A stretch of 64,000 nucleotides of DNA from Ascoidea asiatica (GCA_001600695.1 BCKQ01000006.1:839808-903807); one strand, 5' to 3'. Shown: positions 24,383-37,239, counted from the stretch's first letter. Made by a program: numbers and translations. The notes: generated by a model not told the origin, from the sequence alone.

Positions 24383-26957
24383 TAATCAATCTTCAAATAA
24401 TAATAAAATTAAACCTAATGAAATTAATAATCATATTGATGATATAAAAACTATAAATTCAGTAAATGATATTAAAAATCTTAAAAATAATATAAAAATT
24501 AAAAATATTACTAAAATTAATTCAAATGAAAATATAACGTCTCAAAATAAATCTCCTTTATTAAATTCTTTATCTTCTTTAGATAATGATCATGATATTG
24601 ATTTATCTTTATCTGATCAATTTATGAATTTACCAAATGATAATAATCATTCAAATAATAAAGATAATTTCGATTATGTTTCTCATATAAGAAGATATAA
24701 TACTGAAAATAATAGTACTAATAATAATGGAAATAATTCTAAAAAAAGACCTGCTGAATTTTCTCCAGCTTTTCAACCTACTGATTCTTTAAACAATATA
24801 AATTCAACTTTATCAAATAATTTTTTCCCTAATCAAAACAATACTCTGAATAACACACTCAATAATAATATTAATAACCAAAATAATCAAAATAAATTTT
24901 CTTATTCTTCCTCTTTAAGGTTAGGTCTTGAAACTTTACATGAAAATCCAATGAATTTACATAATCATAATAATAGTAATATTAATAATTCAAATAATTT
25001 TAATCAAAATATTAACTCAAATACACATCCAATTCCAAATTCAATACCTTTAAATCATATGCTGCCTAGTAATATTCCAAATATTATTCCAAATAATATC
25101 CTGAATAACATGCAGAATAATATTCCAAATAATATACGAAATAATATGTCAAATAATATGTCAAATAATATGCCAAACAACATTTCAAACAACCTTCCAA
25201 ATAATATGCAACACAATATACCTCCAAATCCTTTAACAACTCAACTTAATCATCATCCTAATTCCTCTAATCATCATGATCATGCATTTCAATTTTCTTT
25301 AGATCCTTTGGCCGTTGAAGCACCTTCTAATAATTTTAGATCTCCAATAGCTGTAAATGGATATCAAAATCATTATAATTTATCTTCTCCAGATACTCCT
25401 TTCTCAGATTCTCAAAATCATTCTCGTCCTCCAACTTCAATAGCTCCTTCTAATATTTTAAATAATAATGTTCCCCCTTTTTTCAGTAATAGAAATAATA
25501 ATAATAACAATAACAATAGTAATAATAATAATCATAATAATAATCATTCTTTTCTTGATAACTTTTCTTCCCCTTCATTCAACTTTGAAATTATTCCAGA
25601 TAATGTTACATCTTCTTCCTTTATGGACTCTTTCATAAATAATAATAATAATAATAATAGTAGAAATAGTAATAATAATGGAAATAATAATAATTCAAAA
25701 CCAAATGCTATTGACCCAAAAGCTTTTGAAGCAATAAAAGAAGATAATTTCAGTTGGTTAGATATGCCAGATTCAGATTTTATTTCAAAACCTACTACAA
25801 ATACAAATCATCTGAACAATAATCAAAATAATAATAATAATTTAATGAATAATAAATTTCCCTCCACTTCACAAATTAATGGTACAATTTCACCTGATTT
25901 TATTACAAAATTTCCTTCTCAAAATCAAAATTTAACTCTTGGTATTGATAATGCTTTAAATAAAGTAACAAATGAACAAGATGAATTACAAAATATTCGA
26001 AAGCCAAATAATGAAAGAAAAAATTCTGTCGTTTCAACTGTATCTACAATTTCTGTTAACACTATTAATACTAATAATACCGATAATTCTTCAATTTCTT
26101 CAAGAAAGAAAACGAATAAACCTAATAAAAAATCAAAAGTTAAAGAAATCAAAAGTTCATTTTCAAATGCAGCAAAAAATAAAAATAATTCTACTTCAAA
26201 TTCACAAACTAGATGTACAAATTGTAATACACAAACTACACCTTTATGGAGAAGAAATCCAGAAGGTCAGCCTTTGTGTAACGCTTGTGGATTATTCCTA
26301 AAATTACATGGTGTTGTAAGACCCTTATCCTTAAAAACAGATGTTATTAAAAAGAGACATCGAGGTAGTAATGCAACTTCAAAAGATAAGATGAATTGTG
26401 ATGATAATAATAGAAATTCTAATAATAACTCTAATAATAATAGTCCGAATCTTTCAATAAATGATAAAAAAGTAATGAAAAAATCTTCTTCAAATTCTCC
26501 AAAAAGATTATCAAATAGTACCTTAGGTTTAGCAACTTTAGGAATGACTACAAATCCAGCTTCCATAACTAAGGGGTTTAAATCTCTTTCTTCAATCAAT
26601 CTAATAAAAAGAGTAGATGGAGATGATTTAAATCCTAAACCATTGAACTTATCAGCAAAATCCATGAACATAGATATTGATGGTGACGATTTGGATCCAA
26701 ATCCAATCAATCTAATGACAGAAAATGACATAAATATAACAGAAAGCCCTAACATAAATAATCTGGAAATTGGACTGTTATCAAATGATAGTAATAGCAA
26801 TAATAATAGTAATAATAGTAACAATAATACTAACGGTAATAGTAATAATAAAAATAGTAATGCTAATGATGATTTATTTGGAAATAATAATGAAATGCCA
26901 ACTGATATTGATCCAAGTTCTCAAAATAATTGGGAATGGTTAACCATGGCACTTTAA
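23952..26957 (+). CDS. GAT1: GATA transcription factor, Gat1/Gln3/AreA type
   Basis: This is a nitrogen-regulatory GATA activator. The 1001-residue product has the conserved N-terminal AreA/Gat1 motif at about residues 78-115 ([15 protein letters not shown] then ENLTWRMM). One C-x2-C-x17-C-x2-C GATA finger lies at about residues 754-780 (CTNC ... CNAC) with basic tail [19 protein letters not shown]. The C-terminus ends WEWLTMAL, which resembles the AreA C-terminal WEWLTMSL that contacts the NmrA co-repressor. Between these are Asn-rich regions, including a run of about 25 Asn from (AAT)n at about 24309-24379 and a repeat of NNIPNNM/NNMSNNM type. The domain set identifies the family firmly. 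GAT1 rather than GLN3 is the likelier ortholog but not proven. Confidence 0.85.
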
Positions 26958-27265
26958 TAATAAAGGAGTTTGTTTAATTATGAAAATTTCATTTCTTTTA
27001 ATTTTTTGTTCTAATATTCTTTGTTAATATTTTGTTAGTTGATTTTTAATTTTTTTTCTGTTAATTGGTGATATAATTTTTTAAAGCATAGATTGTAATT
27101 TTTTTTTAATATTAAACATTTTTTAATGAATATAAAAGCTCTGAGTAAAATGAAAATGAAAATTGAATGTAAAAACTTTTTAAATTGAATTGAATCAAAT
27201 TGAATCAAATTGAATCAAATTGAATTAGTGAGATATGTGTATTATATTTTGTAGAATATACTTTC
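26958..27265. other. Convergent 3' region with 10-bp tandem repeat
   Basis: This is the A+T-rich space between the GAT1-like stop and the PFA4 stop. It contains three tandem copies of TGAATCAAAT at 27191-27220. No gene is seen. Confidence 0.5.
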
Positions 27266-28634
27266 TTATAATTCAGTTTCTGCATCAACACCAAAATCTT
27301 TTAAACCTTCACCGAATTCATTTTCCCATAAAAAAGTATTTGAATTTGATTCTGAATTATGAAAAGTATTAGAATTTATTACAAATCTTTCAGCACCTAT
27401 TCCAGGAGTTGCTTCATCTGGAGTATCATCTTTTTCTTGATTATTACCATCTGGGGGCCAAGGTAAAGATAATTCATCATCAAATATATCATCAGTTTTT
27501 TTAAAATTAATACCATCACAAATTGGATAAGACCATGGGAAAATCCAAAACCAAGGATAATTTAAAGCTTGAATTGTATTTTGCCAAAGAGATAAATTAA
27601 ATGGAAAAATTATATCATCAATTTTAAAATCGGGTATAGGCTCATAATTATTTGTACTTGTTGGTGAAAATGAAGGTCTTTGTCTTGAAATATTATTATC
27701 ATTTAAAGTGCCATCATTATTATCATTATCATTATCATTTTCATTGTTATAAGAGGAAGTTGAATAAGATGAAGACCAAGAAGATAATTTTGGTAAATTT
27801 TTTTTATGAATTGATTTATAATTTGATCTAATTTTAGACCAAAAAGAATTTGAATTTATATGAGATTCTATTCTTTCCCATTCCCAAGATTCAATTTGAG
27901 TCATTCCAGAAATAATTATATGATAAAGAGTTCTTATTGTTAATAAAGATACAGTTAAAAGTATAAAAGAATCAATTGGTAATAAAATGATTGTGAAATA
28001 TAATTGAGATTTTTTAATAAGATAAGAAGGTAAATTTCTATCAATCCAAAAATTATATAAATTTTTAATTAATTCAATTAAAACAAAAGAAGAAGTAAAA
28101 ATTACAAAAATTAAAAATCTAATAAAATGAGGTAAATTATTATTACCAATACAATTTAAAGTCCATGGACAATGATGATCCATTTTTAAAATACAATTAT
28201 TACAAGATTTACAATGATGAGATCTTTCAGGTTTATAATTATTACATTTTCTACACCATCTTTTCCATATTAAATTTTGTTTATCATTAATTTCATAATT
28301 AAAATTTGGAGGAATATAATTTTTTGGTGGATTTCCTGGAGATATAAAAATTGATAAGAGATAATTTATCCAGATTAAAGATAAAAAAATTTGAAAAAAA
28401 ACTTGTTTTTGAAATGAGAAATAATTTGAAAAAATGAAATAATGAGCAGAATATCCTACAAATGCGATTAAAAAAGAAGGTATCTAATATAATTGAAATT
28501 ATTGTTAGTTATTTTGATAGATGGAAAGTAAGAATTAAAAGTTAAGATTTGATAAGAGATTAGGAAAGATCAAAGATGACTTAGAAATTACATACAGCTA
28601 TGCCTAGCCAGGGCCATTTAAGTTGAACAACCAT
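27266..28634 (-). CDS. PFA4: DHHC palmitoyltransferase Pfa4
   Basis: Pfa4 is an ER palmitoyltransferase that modifies, for example, chitin synthase Chs3. CDS is complement(join(27266..28483,28596..28634)). Exon 1 encodes MVVQLKWPWLGIA and ends at a GTATGT donor (28595-28590). The acceptor TATTAG precedes 28483 and a TAACTAAC branch sequence lies within the 112-bp intron. The joined N-terminus ...WPWLGIAIPSFLIAFVGYSA closely follows known Pfa4. The 418-residue product has two N-terminal membrane helices, the Cys-rich domain with ERSHHCKSCNNCILKMDHHC including the catalytic DHHC at the Met27266-frame block near 28180, two more helices, and an Asn/Asp-rich cytosolic C-terminal domain. The start from 28183 alone would cut off the catalytic domain's first half. 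Confidence 0.93.
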
Positions 28635-30098
28635 TATAACTGATTGATTTCTGAAATCTTTTGTTTGAATAAGTTGAAATTAAACAAAAAATAATTCATT
28701 TCTTGAATTGATCAAGAATAAAGGTTTCTGTGGAAAATATATATCAAAAACAACGAGAAAGTGAAAGAATTCCTCATCTAAAAAAGATACCGGCAAAATA
28801 GAAACAAGTGGAATACATTTTACCAGAGCCGCGCCATGGGTGTGGTAAGAAACCAGAAAGGCATCAAATAAAGTAATCATGCGTGCCCCTGAGTTTTGGT
28901 CTCAGTGTTTATTTATTTTTGGGCCGGAGCGGAGTGTTGATTACGTAATCAATCATTGTGGAAGTAATCGAAGCAGAGTGCCAGATCGAGGGTGGCTTCC
29001 ACAGTCAGGCCCGGAGTGAGGTGGATACTACTTACAAAAGTCAGATTTTTTTTAATTCAATATAAAAAAATAAATAAACAAATTAATCACGTAATAAAAT
29101 TTGAAACAAAAAATTGAAACATATAATAAAAATTGAAACACATAATAAAAATTCAAACACATAATAAAAATTTAAACAAAAAATTGAAACAAAAAAATAA
29201 TCACGGGATCATAACTTAGTATTATAAGAACTGAGGTCAGAAATGATTGTTGAAGCATTTCTGTCAACAATACTCATTAAGCTCTTAGGCTGTTAGGTGG
29301 AGCACTCCGCCACAAAAATAATACACTAATAAGGTAATTATATGGCGCTGACGTGGTAGTGGTGTGGCTGATACGGAGCACGTTTTTCAATGTTTCCTAA
29401 TCGGGGATCTTGGCTTAACGCCAGAGTTTTCTGCGCCTTTGGATGCACAGCGTGCGCTTCTCTGCCGCTACCATTTTTTCACCCAGTAGAGATACTGCAC
29501 ACTGCTGCACCGCTCTTCACTCTCAAAAACGCCAACCTTAATAAAGTACAATAACCTGCAAGTGTTCTTAATGAAATATTTTTGAAAGTGTTATGAATTG
29601 TTATACAAGTATTTTATTATTATATTATATTATCAGTTTTTTTATTTTCATAGTTTATTTTTGAATTATGAAACTCAATAAGAATTTCTAGTGCTGAGGG
29701 TGTGATATTGAAAGTGTAATATCATCCCTTTTGATTTTTTTAATTTTTTCTTTTGGATTTTGGGTTTGTTTTCACAAAAATGATTCATTGTTGATCTTTA
29801 ATTTTTTTAGTATTCTTATTCTTGTTCTTATTCTAATTCTTATGTTTATTCTCTTTAGAATCTTTCTAAAGAACAATGGCCTTAGAACGTGCTTGTAGAA
29901 TGTTAAACCATTTCTCTTTATATATTTCAAATTTATTTTATTCATTTCCTTTCTCATTTTTATTTTAAATATAATAGACCATTCTCCTGACACTTTTCTT
30001 TCTCTTTTTCAATTTTATTTTTTTGAAATTTATCATTTTTTTTATCTAAAGACATCATATAAAATCCTTCTCAAATATATTCAATAGATCTCACAACA
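28635..30098. other. Long divergent intergenic region with G+C islands and tandem repeat
   Basis: This is the shared upstream region of PFA4 and the DH-PH-like gene. Two G+C-rich islands lie at about 28800-29040 and 29280-29530. Between them, about 29090-29205 has four to five imperfect copies of a roughly 19-bp A+T-rich unit containing ATAATAAAAATTGAAACAC. Small open frames on the minus strand at 28680-28880 and 29772-29993 show no protein-like character. No RNA gene is recognised. Confidence 0.4.
29090..29205. repeat. Imperfect ~19-bp tandem repeat
   Basis: Successive copies of an A+T-rich unit of the form AATAAAAATTGAAACACAT differ by one to three bases. The array lies in the PFA4 upstream region. 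Confidence 0.7.
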
Positions 30099-33000
30099 AT
30101 GTCTAATGATGAAAATAAATATAATAATAAATCTTTAGATCCATTTTTTAATGAACTAAATAATACTAATAATAACGTGAATAATAACTTTAATAACAAT
30201 TCAAAAATGCAAGAAAATAAACTATCCAATATATCTAATGAAGATTATTTAAAATTTCAAGAAAAAATGAATTTAAATATGGATGAAACTATAAGGTTAG
30301 CTGTATCTGAAGCAATAAAAAAATCACTTTCACCATCCTTATCCCAAAATTCTACTTTCAATACTTTTCAACCTAATAATAATAATAATGTTGATAATAC
30401 CAACATTAATAATATTAATAATAATATAAATCACTCATCTTTACCTTATAATTCTATAAATTCATCATTATCTTCAAAAAATAATATATCTACTAATAAT
30501 GTAGATTATTTAGTCTCAAATATTCAAAATAGCTTAAGTTTGCAAATAAAAAATATGGTTCCTCAAATTTTAAATCAAAATTTGAATTTAAAAAATACCT
30601 CTGTTAATGATATCTATCCTTCTCCTCCTTTTCCTCATAAACTAAACATTCAAACACCTACTCAATCTTATACTGATAATCAAAATTATAACTCCCCAAA
30701 TTATGATCCAAATTCTCATTATTCTTCAGATTTATCTCCTACTGATCAACAACAATATCAAACTAATTATTCTTTTAATCAATATTCTTCAGAGTATAAA
30801 TCTCCTTCTGATTATAAATCTATTCATGATTCTCCTTTTCATATGCATTCTAGCATAAATAATAATAGTAATAGTAATAATAATTATAATAATAATAATA
30901 ATAATAATAATAACTCTTTTTTCATAAAACCTTCTAGAAGTCCGAGTACAAGAACAAGTCAATCAAGTTTATCAAATTCAAGAAGATTAAGTTTTATTTC
31001 AGATTCAACTACATCAACTTCAATTTCTGAAGGTATTCAAACTCCTTCAATTCATATGCAGACAAAATCAATTAATGGTATTAATAATAATCATGAAGAT
31101 TTTGATAAATTTAATAATCTCTTTTCTGTTCCATTAACCCCTATTAAACAATTACCTGATGATATTATTTCTGATTATTCAGGATCTCAAAATTTACATA
31201 ATTTTAAAATCAAAAATAACTCAAATTCATCAATAAGTTTGCGAAATAGTTCTCAAACTTCAATAAATAATATACCTTCAACTACCTTACCTTCCCCAAC
31301 TATAAATACAACCTTAAATTCAAATTCAAAACCTCCATCTCGCCCAGATTCAAAACAAGGGTTGAGAAAAAATTCTTTATTATCTCCTACCAGTAGTAGA
31401 TATCTGTCAAGAAAACCAAGTCAATCAAGTATTTCAAGTTCAAGACAAAAACTTTATTCAAAATTAACCTTGAGAACAGTAGGAAGTTCTTCAAAATTAA
31501 ATACAATTGAACAATCTGATGAACATGTAAATGATTTTATTCAAATTCAGCATCAGTTTCATTCAAATTTAATTTACCTAATAAATGCTGGAAATCATCT
31601 TTTATGCCAAGAAAGAGAACTTTGTGCCCCATATGGAATGAATAGATTCTATAATGATTCTTTTTATTGGATTAATGAACTTGCTGAATTACATCAATTG
31701 GAACTTTTAAATCCAATTAATAATTTAAAATCAAACGATTTTGAATCTTTTTTAAAATATTTTCAAAACTGGATTAGAAAATCAATTCCAGTTTGGACAA
31801 ATTTTGTAAAAAGATTTTCAAATCTTCTTTTTTTTATAAAATTAAGTGAATTTGTTTCACCAACGAAACGAAATTCATTAATATTATCTAAATCTCCAAA
31901 TGCCTATTATTTAAATGATCCTCTTAATTGTTTTCAAAATAATTTTTCAAAAAAATTCTTGAATTGGAAAAATAATGTTAGTGAAATAGGAATTATATCA
32001 AATAATTTAATTAATAAATTTTTTAGTCAAAATTTTTTGGATATTATATTTGATTACAATGAACAATTAATTGATATGATTGATCACATCTCAATTCAAA
32101 ATCTTATTTCTTTTCATTCTTCTTCAGAAACTAAAAATTGTATTCATTTATTTAAATCTGAAATTGAGTCAAGTCTTAGTGTTTCAAAAACTGAAACTGT
32201 TTTAAGTTTGCTAAGTTGGAAAGAGTTTTTCTTTGATAAAGTTAAATTGTTTGATCTAATAAAAGATATTCTATTCATTTCTTTATTCAAAGGAGAACAA
32301 AAAATATTTCATTCTGAAAATAATGTAGAAGTTAGAAATATTATTTTTTTGGTCTTTTCTGCTCATTTAATTATTGTTAAAGTGGATTTCAATAGAACAG
32401 GAACTTATCAATTAACAGTAATAGACGATCCTATTTCTTTAAAAATTTTAACTAAAGAAGAAAAAAAAAAAGTATGTTATGAAGGATTAGATGATATCAG
32501 ACAAATTTTTGAAACCAGTTCTATTAGATCTAGTAGTATTTCTTCCAAGGAAAATTTATCCATAATTTCACCACTTCATGAATCATTATCCCCAAATGCA
32601 ATGGAAACAATTAAAAAATCAGTTTCAAGAACTAGTGAAACTTCCTCAACTAAATCAATTCTTTCTCGATCAAATTCAGCATTAATAAAGAATAAATCAT
32701 CTGCTAGTAAAAGGAATTCTATTCTATCAACTAAGCTTTTAATTCAAGAAAAAAATAATTTAAATGATTTCCAAAATGTGCCCAAAATCACTGAATCAGA
32801 GACCCAGGTTTTCAGTGACATTAGAAAACCACTTTTGATTTCTCATAAAACTAATCTCAGCAGTAATAATAGTAGTATTAATACTAAAGCGACAATAACT
32901 GAAAATTTCAACCCAATAAAATCCAAACCAATTAATAACAACTCTAGTTTCAATTACAATTATAATGAAAATTTATCTGAATCAATCAGTGAAAAAAAGC

Positions 33001-34823
33001 TACCAATAAATTATTTTTCATATATTGAAAAAGAAGGTAAAGAAAATGAATCAATAATTTCACTAGATGAAAATAAAATCCAAAATATTATTGAAGAGTT
33101 AAAGCATTCTTTAATTATTAGTTATGGATATAATTATTTGATTAAACCTATAGAAAATTTATCACTTTATAATGAATATAAAGAAATATTTTCATGTAAA
33201 TCATGTAAATATATTATTAATGAAAATAAACCGAATTCCAAACCAATTTTAATTCAGTATATAATAATTGATAAAGAAGAAATAGAAAATGAAAATAATA
33301 TTGAAAATAGTATTAAAAATGAAAGCAGAGAAAAAGGTAAAGAAATAGAAATAAAAAATGATAAAAAAAGAGAAAAAGAAAATGAATTAGAAATAGAAAT
33401 AGAAATAGTAAGTAAAGCAGAAACTGAAAGTGAGATTGAACTAATAGATTTTGAAAAACTTGGAAATTTGAAAAATGTTTATAGCAAAGATATTGGAAGT
33501 AAACTTGTTTATCAATTTATGAAAGAATATGGATTTAAACATTTAAAATGTTGGATAATAAAAAGAATTCAAGATAATAAATATTGGTATTCATTTTGGA
33601 AAATTGAAGAATATGATGATGAATTTTATTTTCTTGATAAAAGAATTAAAGAAAGGCAATTTATAATTTATGAATTTTTAAGAAGTCAAATAATTTTTGT
33701 TAATTTGATTAAAAGATTTATTAAAATTAGAGAAGAAATTGAAGAAAACTTTAAAATTTATTATCCATTTAAATATAAAGAATTTTTAAATAGTGTATTT
33801 GATTGTTTTGGAATGATTTTGAAAATTCATGAAAGAGAATTGATTAAACCAATGATTTTAAATTTTATTAAAGAAGGTCCATATATTAGAAAGAATTATT
33901 TGAGGATATTTGAAGGATGGTTAGAAAAGGGATTTCCAGTTTGGATTAAATTTATAGAAAGATTTTCAAAACTTTCAATGTATTTTAAAATTGGAAAATT
34001 TCATAAAGATAATAATATTTCAATTAAAATTCCTAAAGATGGAAAAAGTTTCATTAATGGAGAAAATGAAAGTGAAAATAATGAAAAACTTGATGATATT
34101 GATTATATGATGTTAAATGATTTCGAAAAATTGAAGAAAAAACTTGAAGAAAGAAAAATAATGTCAGTTAAGACATTTAATAAGATAATTAATGAATATA
34201 ATAGCATTTGTACACAAAATGGATTGATATTTAAAGAATTAATTATAAGATATGATAAACATAAAGATAATGAAGAATATAAAAATTGCAATAGGATTTT
34301 GAATAAATTAGAGGAATTTAATTTTAAAATAAGTGATGCAATAATTTATTTTGAGTCTAGAAGTATTTATAATATAATAGATTGGAATAGATTTTTTGAT
34401 TATAGACCATATTTTAATGATAAAAAGACGAGATTAATCTCAATTGGATATGGACAATATAAAAGGAAAATCCAAAGTGTTTGTAAAGAGCATATTGCTA
34501 TATTATTATTCACAAATTCTTTAATTGTGGGTAGATTTAATATAAGAAAATATGAATTTGAAGTGATTGAAGGACCTATTTTAATGGTTGATTTAGGAAT
34601 CAAGATTCATCGGGAGGGTCTTTTAAAAAAAAGTAAAAGAAAAATGGAAGAAGAAGATAATGAACCACTAGAATCAGATAGTAAAAATGAGTTGACTAAA
34701 ATCAGTTTGATTAATGGTTATAATAATGCATACTGTTTGTGCTATGTTGCAAATTTTAATCTGGTGATTAGAAGGCCATTATTACGATTAAATGCTGAGT
34801 TTGCAAAGACAGTTTTTCAATAG
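30099..34823 (+). CDS. Giant protein with two DH-PH-like (RhoGEF-like) modules
   Basis: The 1574-residue product has a Ser/Asn-rich N-terminal third (residues 1-470). A first module spans about residues 480-800 and a second about residues 1185-1500. Both modules contain a matching segment: IRKSIPVWTNFVKRFSNL and LEKGFPVWIKFIERFSKL. In each, a W-K/N-x-FF or similar (SWKEFF, DWNRFF) leads into a beta-rich stretch (NIIFLVFSAHLIIVK; HIAILLFTNSLIVGR). The pattern resembles the DH domain followed by the PH domain of fungal Rho GEFs such as Rom2/Tus1, but is divergent. No clear CNH domain follows. If right, it would activate a Rho-type GTPase at the cell cortex (inference). The linker around residues 1060-1120 is Lys/Glu-rich. 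A named ortholog is not recognised. Confidence 0.5.
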   Translation: MSNDENKYNNKSLDPFFNELNNTNNNVNNNFNNNSKMQENKLSNISNEDYLKFQEKMNLNMDETIRLAVSEAIKKSLSPSLSQNSTFNTFQPNNNNNVDNTNINNINNNINHSSLPYNSINSSLSSKNNISTNNVDYLVSNIQNSLSLQIKNMVPQILNQNLNLKNTSVNDIYPSPPFPHKLNIQTPTQSYTDNQNYNSPNYDPNSHYSSDLSPTDQQQYQTNYSFNQYSSEYKSPSDYKSIHDSPFHMHSSINNNSNSNNNYNNNNNNNNNSFFIKPSRSPSTRTSQSSLSNSRRLSFISDSTTSTSISEGIQTPSIHMQTKSINGINNNHEDFDKFNNLFSVPLTPIKQLPDDIISDYSGSQNLHNFKIKNNSNSSISLRNSSQTSINNIPSTTLPSPTINTTLNSNSKPPSRPDSKQGLRKNSLLSPTSSRYLSRKPSQSSISSSRQKLYSKLTLRTVGSSSKLNTIEQSDEHVNDFIQIQHQFHSNLIYLINAGNHLLCQERELCAPYGMNRFYNDSFYWINELAELHQLELLNPINNLKSNDFESFLKYFQNWIRKSIPVWTNFVKRFSNLLFFIKLSEFVSPTKRNSLILSKSPNAYYLNDPLNCFQNNFSKKFLNWKNNVSEIGIISNNLINKFFSQNFLDIIFDYNEQLIDMIDHISIQNLISFHSSSETKNCIHLFKSEIESSLSVSKTETVLSLLSWKEFFFDKVKLFDLIKDILFISLFKGEQKIFHSENNVEVRNIIFLVFSAHLIIVKVDFNRTGTYQLTVIDDPISLKILTKEEKKKVCYEGLDDIRQIFETSSIRSSSISSKENLSIISPLHESLSPNAMETIKKSVSRTSETSSTKSILSRSNSALIKNKSSASKRNSILSTKLLIQEKNNLNDFQNVPKITESETQVFSDIRKPLLISHKTNLSSNNSSINTKATITENFNPIKSKPINNNSSFNYNYNENLSESISEKKLPINYFSYIEKEGKENESIISLDENKIQNIIEELKHSLIISYGYNYLIKPIENLSLYNEYKEIFSCKSCKYIINENKPNSKPILIQYIIIDKEEIENENNIENSIKNESREKGKEIEIKNDKKREKENELEIEIEIVSKAETESEIELIDFEKLGNLKNVYSKDIGSKLVYQFMKEYGFKHLKCWIIKRIQDNKYWYSFWKIEEYDDEFYFLDKRIKERQFIIYEFLRSQIIFVNLIKRFIKIREEIEENFKIYYPFKYKEFLNSVFDCFGMILKIHERELIKPMILNFIKEGPYIRKNYLRIFEGWLEKGFPVWIKFIERFSKLSMYFKIGKFHKDNNISIKIPKDGKSFINGENESENNEKLDDIDYMMLNDFEKLKKKLEERKIMSVKTFNKIINEYNSICTQNGLIFKELIIRYDKHKDNEEYKNCNRILNKLEEFNFKISDAIIYFESRSIYNIIDWNRFFDYRPYFNDKKTRLISIGYGQYKRKIQSVCKEHIAILLFTNSLIVGRFNIRKYEFEVIEGPILMVDLGIKIHREGLLKKSKRKMEEEDNEPLESDSKNELTKISLINGYNNAYCLCYVANFNLVIRRPLLRLNAEFAKTVFQ

Positions 34824-35317
34824 ACTGATAGCTGGAATTGAATGAATAAGGGTTATCTCTGTAAGGACCTCTTGACTAAATAAAGACTTCTAAGAAAAAT
34901 TACTTTGGCTGATATAAAGTTATTATTTTATTTAATATTTATTTAATATTTATTTAATGTTTATTTAATGTTTATTCTACTACGTTACCATCCGGTGAAT
35001 ATAATTTAGTATATCTGATCGAAATAGGAAACAAAACTGAATCACGTGTACATATAAAGCCGTGTTTGTGGGTCTTACATTTTAACAGCGGGCTTGTTCT
35101 GGCACATGAGCTGGCTGGGGACCTTAAAATAAAATAAAGGTGTCTCTGAGTGTCTGAGCGAAAGGGATGGAGGATTGATCTGAGATAATGTAAAAATATA
35201 TGACTGTGATTGTAATTGTAATTATATATCAAAAGTATCAATGTGTGAATGAATATAAATGTATAGTTGCTATATAGAAATAACAATTTATTCCATCTCT
35301 TAGTTCGCAGATTCAAT
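34824..35317. other. BOS1 upstream region
   Basis: This is the upstream region of BOS1. It has TATTTAA-type tandem units near 34930-34970 and a G+C-rich patch at about 35040-35165. A CACGTG E-box lies at 35043-35048. Confidence 0.45.
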
Positions 35318-36168
35318 ATGGTAAGCTTAACTCTTTTTCTTCTTTTAATTCTTCATCTATTATTACCTTACCGTTCAACTTCTAACAAACTGTTTTTTTA
35401 TTTTCTTTTAATCACCATTTAAAGAATTCACTTTATAATTTAGCTTTGAAACAAACAAATACTTTAAACAATGATTTGAAAAAATTCCAAGATGATTACA
35501 AAAATTCACCATTGTCTTTACAAGGACAGATCTCCACAACTTTAAATTCTTTACAAAGGACAATAAATGATTATAATAAATTAATTTCAAATGAAGTTGA
35601 TAGTATCAAAAAAGAGAAGAATTTAAATAGATTGAAAAACTTTGAAGAAAATTTAAAAAATTATAAAGCTTTATTCAAGGAATTAAAACAGAAAAAACAA
35701 TCATATTTAGAAGAATTTCAAAGAAATCAATTATTTCAAAATTTCTCTTCTTCTTCAAATTCAAATTTGAAAAATAGATCAATTCATAATCATTTATCAA
35801 ATTCTTCAGTTACCTCAAGTGATAATCCTTTCTCAAATATAAGTAATACAGATAATATAAATTTAGATTCAAATAGCAATTATAAAAATGATCAATTATT
35901 TAAAGAACATGATACTTTAGCTAGATCAAATCAACAATTAGATGAAATTTTAGAAATGGGTAGAGAAGCATTTGATAATATTGTTGAACAAAATCAATAT
36001 ATTAAAAAAATTCAAAATAAAATGTTACAAAGTTTAAATACTTTAGGTGTTTCTCAATCAACTATAAGGCAAATAGATAAATTAGCTTTCAAAGATAAAT
36101 GGTTTTTTTATATTGGTGCAATTTTATTATTCGTATCTTTTTATTTTATACTTAAATGGTTTAAATAA
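35318..36168 (+). CDS. BOS1: ER-Golgi v-SNARE Bos1
   Basis: Bos1 is a Qb-SNARE of ER-to-Golgi vesicle fusion. CDS is join(35318..35320,35425..36168). Exon 1 is just the ATG, with donor GTAAGC at 35321, branch CTAAC at 35382-35386 and acceptor AAAG at 35421-35424. S. cerevisiae BOS1 also has an intron directly after the start codon. The 248-residue product starts M-NSLYNLALKQTNTLNNDL and includes PLSLQGQISTTLNSLQRT, SDNPFSN and the SNARE helix LDEILEMGREAFDNIVEQN. It ends with a C-terminal membrane anchor (FFYIGAILLFVSFYFILKWFK). All segments align with known Bos1, and the length is nearly identical. Confidence 0.95.
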
Positions 36169-36339
36169 TGATTTAAATAATTTTCTAAATATGATATTTT
36201 TCAGATATTCTCTTAAATGTTCATTTATTGAAATTTACAAGAGTTATATTGAATTAAAATAAATATTTCTTGAAGTATTAAATTTTAACTTTTTTTTTAT
36301 TATTTTTTTTTATTTTATTTTTATTTTCCTTTTTTTTTT

Positions 36340-37178
36340 TCAAAAATATCCACCAGGTAGATCTTCATCTTCATCACCATAATTATCATTCATATCATCA
36401 ACTTGTCTTAATAATAAAGTTGGATGATGTTCACTTAAACTTTTAAATACTTTAATTGGTTTATCATTTTTACTTAATATTTTTTCTTTATCACCATAAC
36501 AAATAACTAAAGCATAATTATCATTTGATACATTATATTTAGCTTTAACTAAATTAAAAACTTTTTCATATGAATCATTATCACCATCAATTTTTAATGA
36601 TTTTTTAACTGCTTGTCCAACATTATTATTTGATGAAGATGAATTTGATACATTTCTCATAGAAGATGATGATAATGGTGTATTTAAATTAGATGAATTA
36701 ATTAAATTTGATGTTGATAAATTTGATCTTGAAATATTATTACTAGAAATATTACTAATATTATTTGTTGTAGGAGAAATAGTTTTATATGGTATTGAAG
36801 ATGTTATAATTTTTGAAGTTGTTCTTTTTGAATATTCTTTACCTGGAGTTATATTTGAATTTGAATGATTCAGAGTTGAACTTAAATTTGAATTTAAATT
36901 TGATGAAGATGAAGAAAGATTTGTTTGTGATAAATTTAAATATAAATTATTAATATTATGATTTTTATTCTTACTTCTTGTTCTATTTAAATTATATATT
37001 GAATTTGGTAATGTACTTCCTGAAATATTATTAGTTGAATTATTGTTTTTTATAGAATTATTATTATTATTTTCGTTATTGCTATTGTTTGTAGTATTGT
37101 TATTATTACTGCTACTATTAGAACTACTACTACTATTATTGTTGTTATTATTATTATTATTATTATTGTTATTGTTAC

Positions 37179-37239
<61 letters not shown>

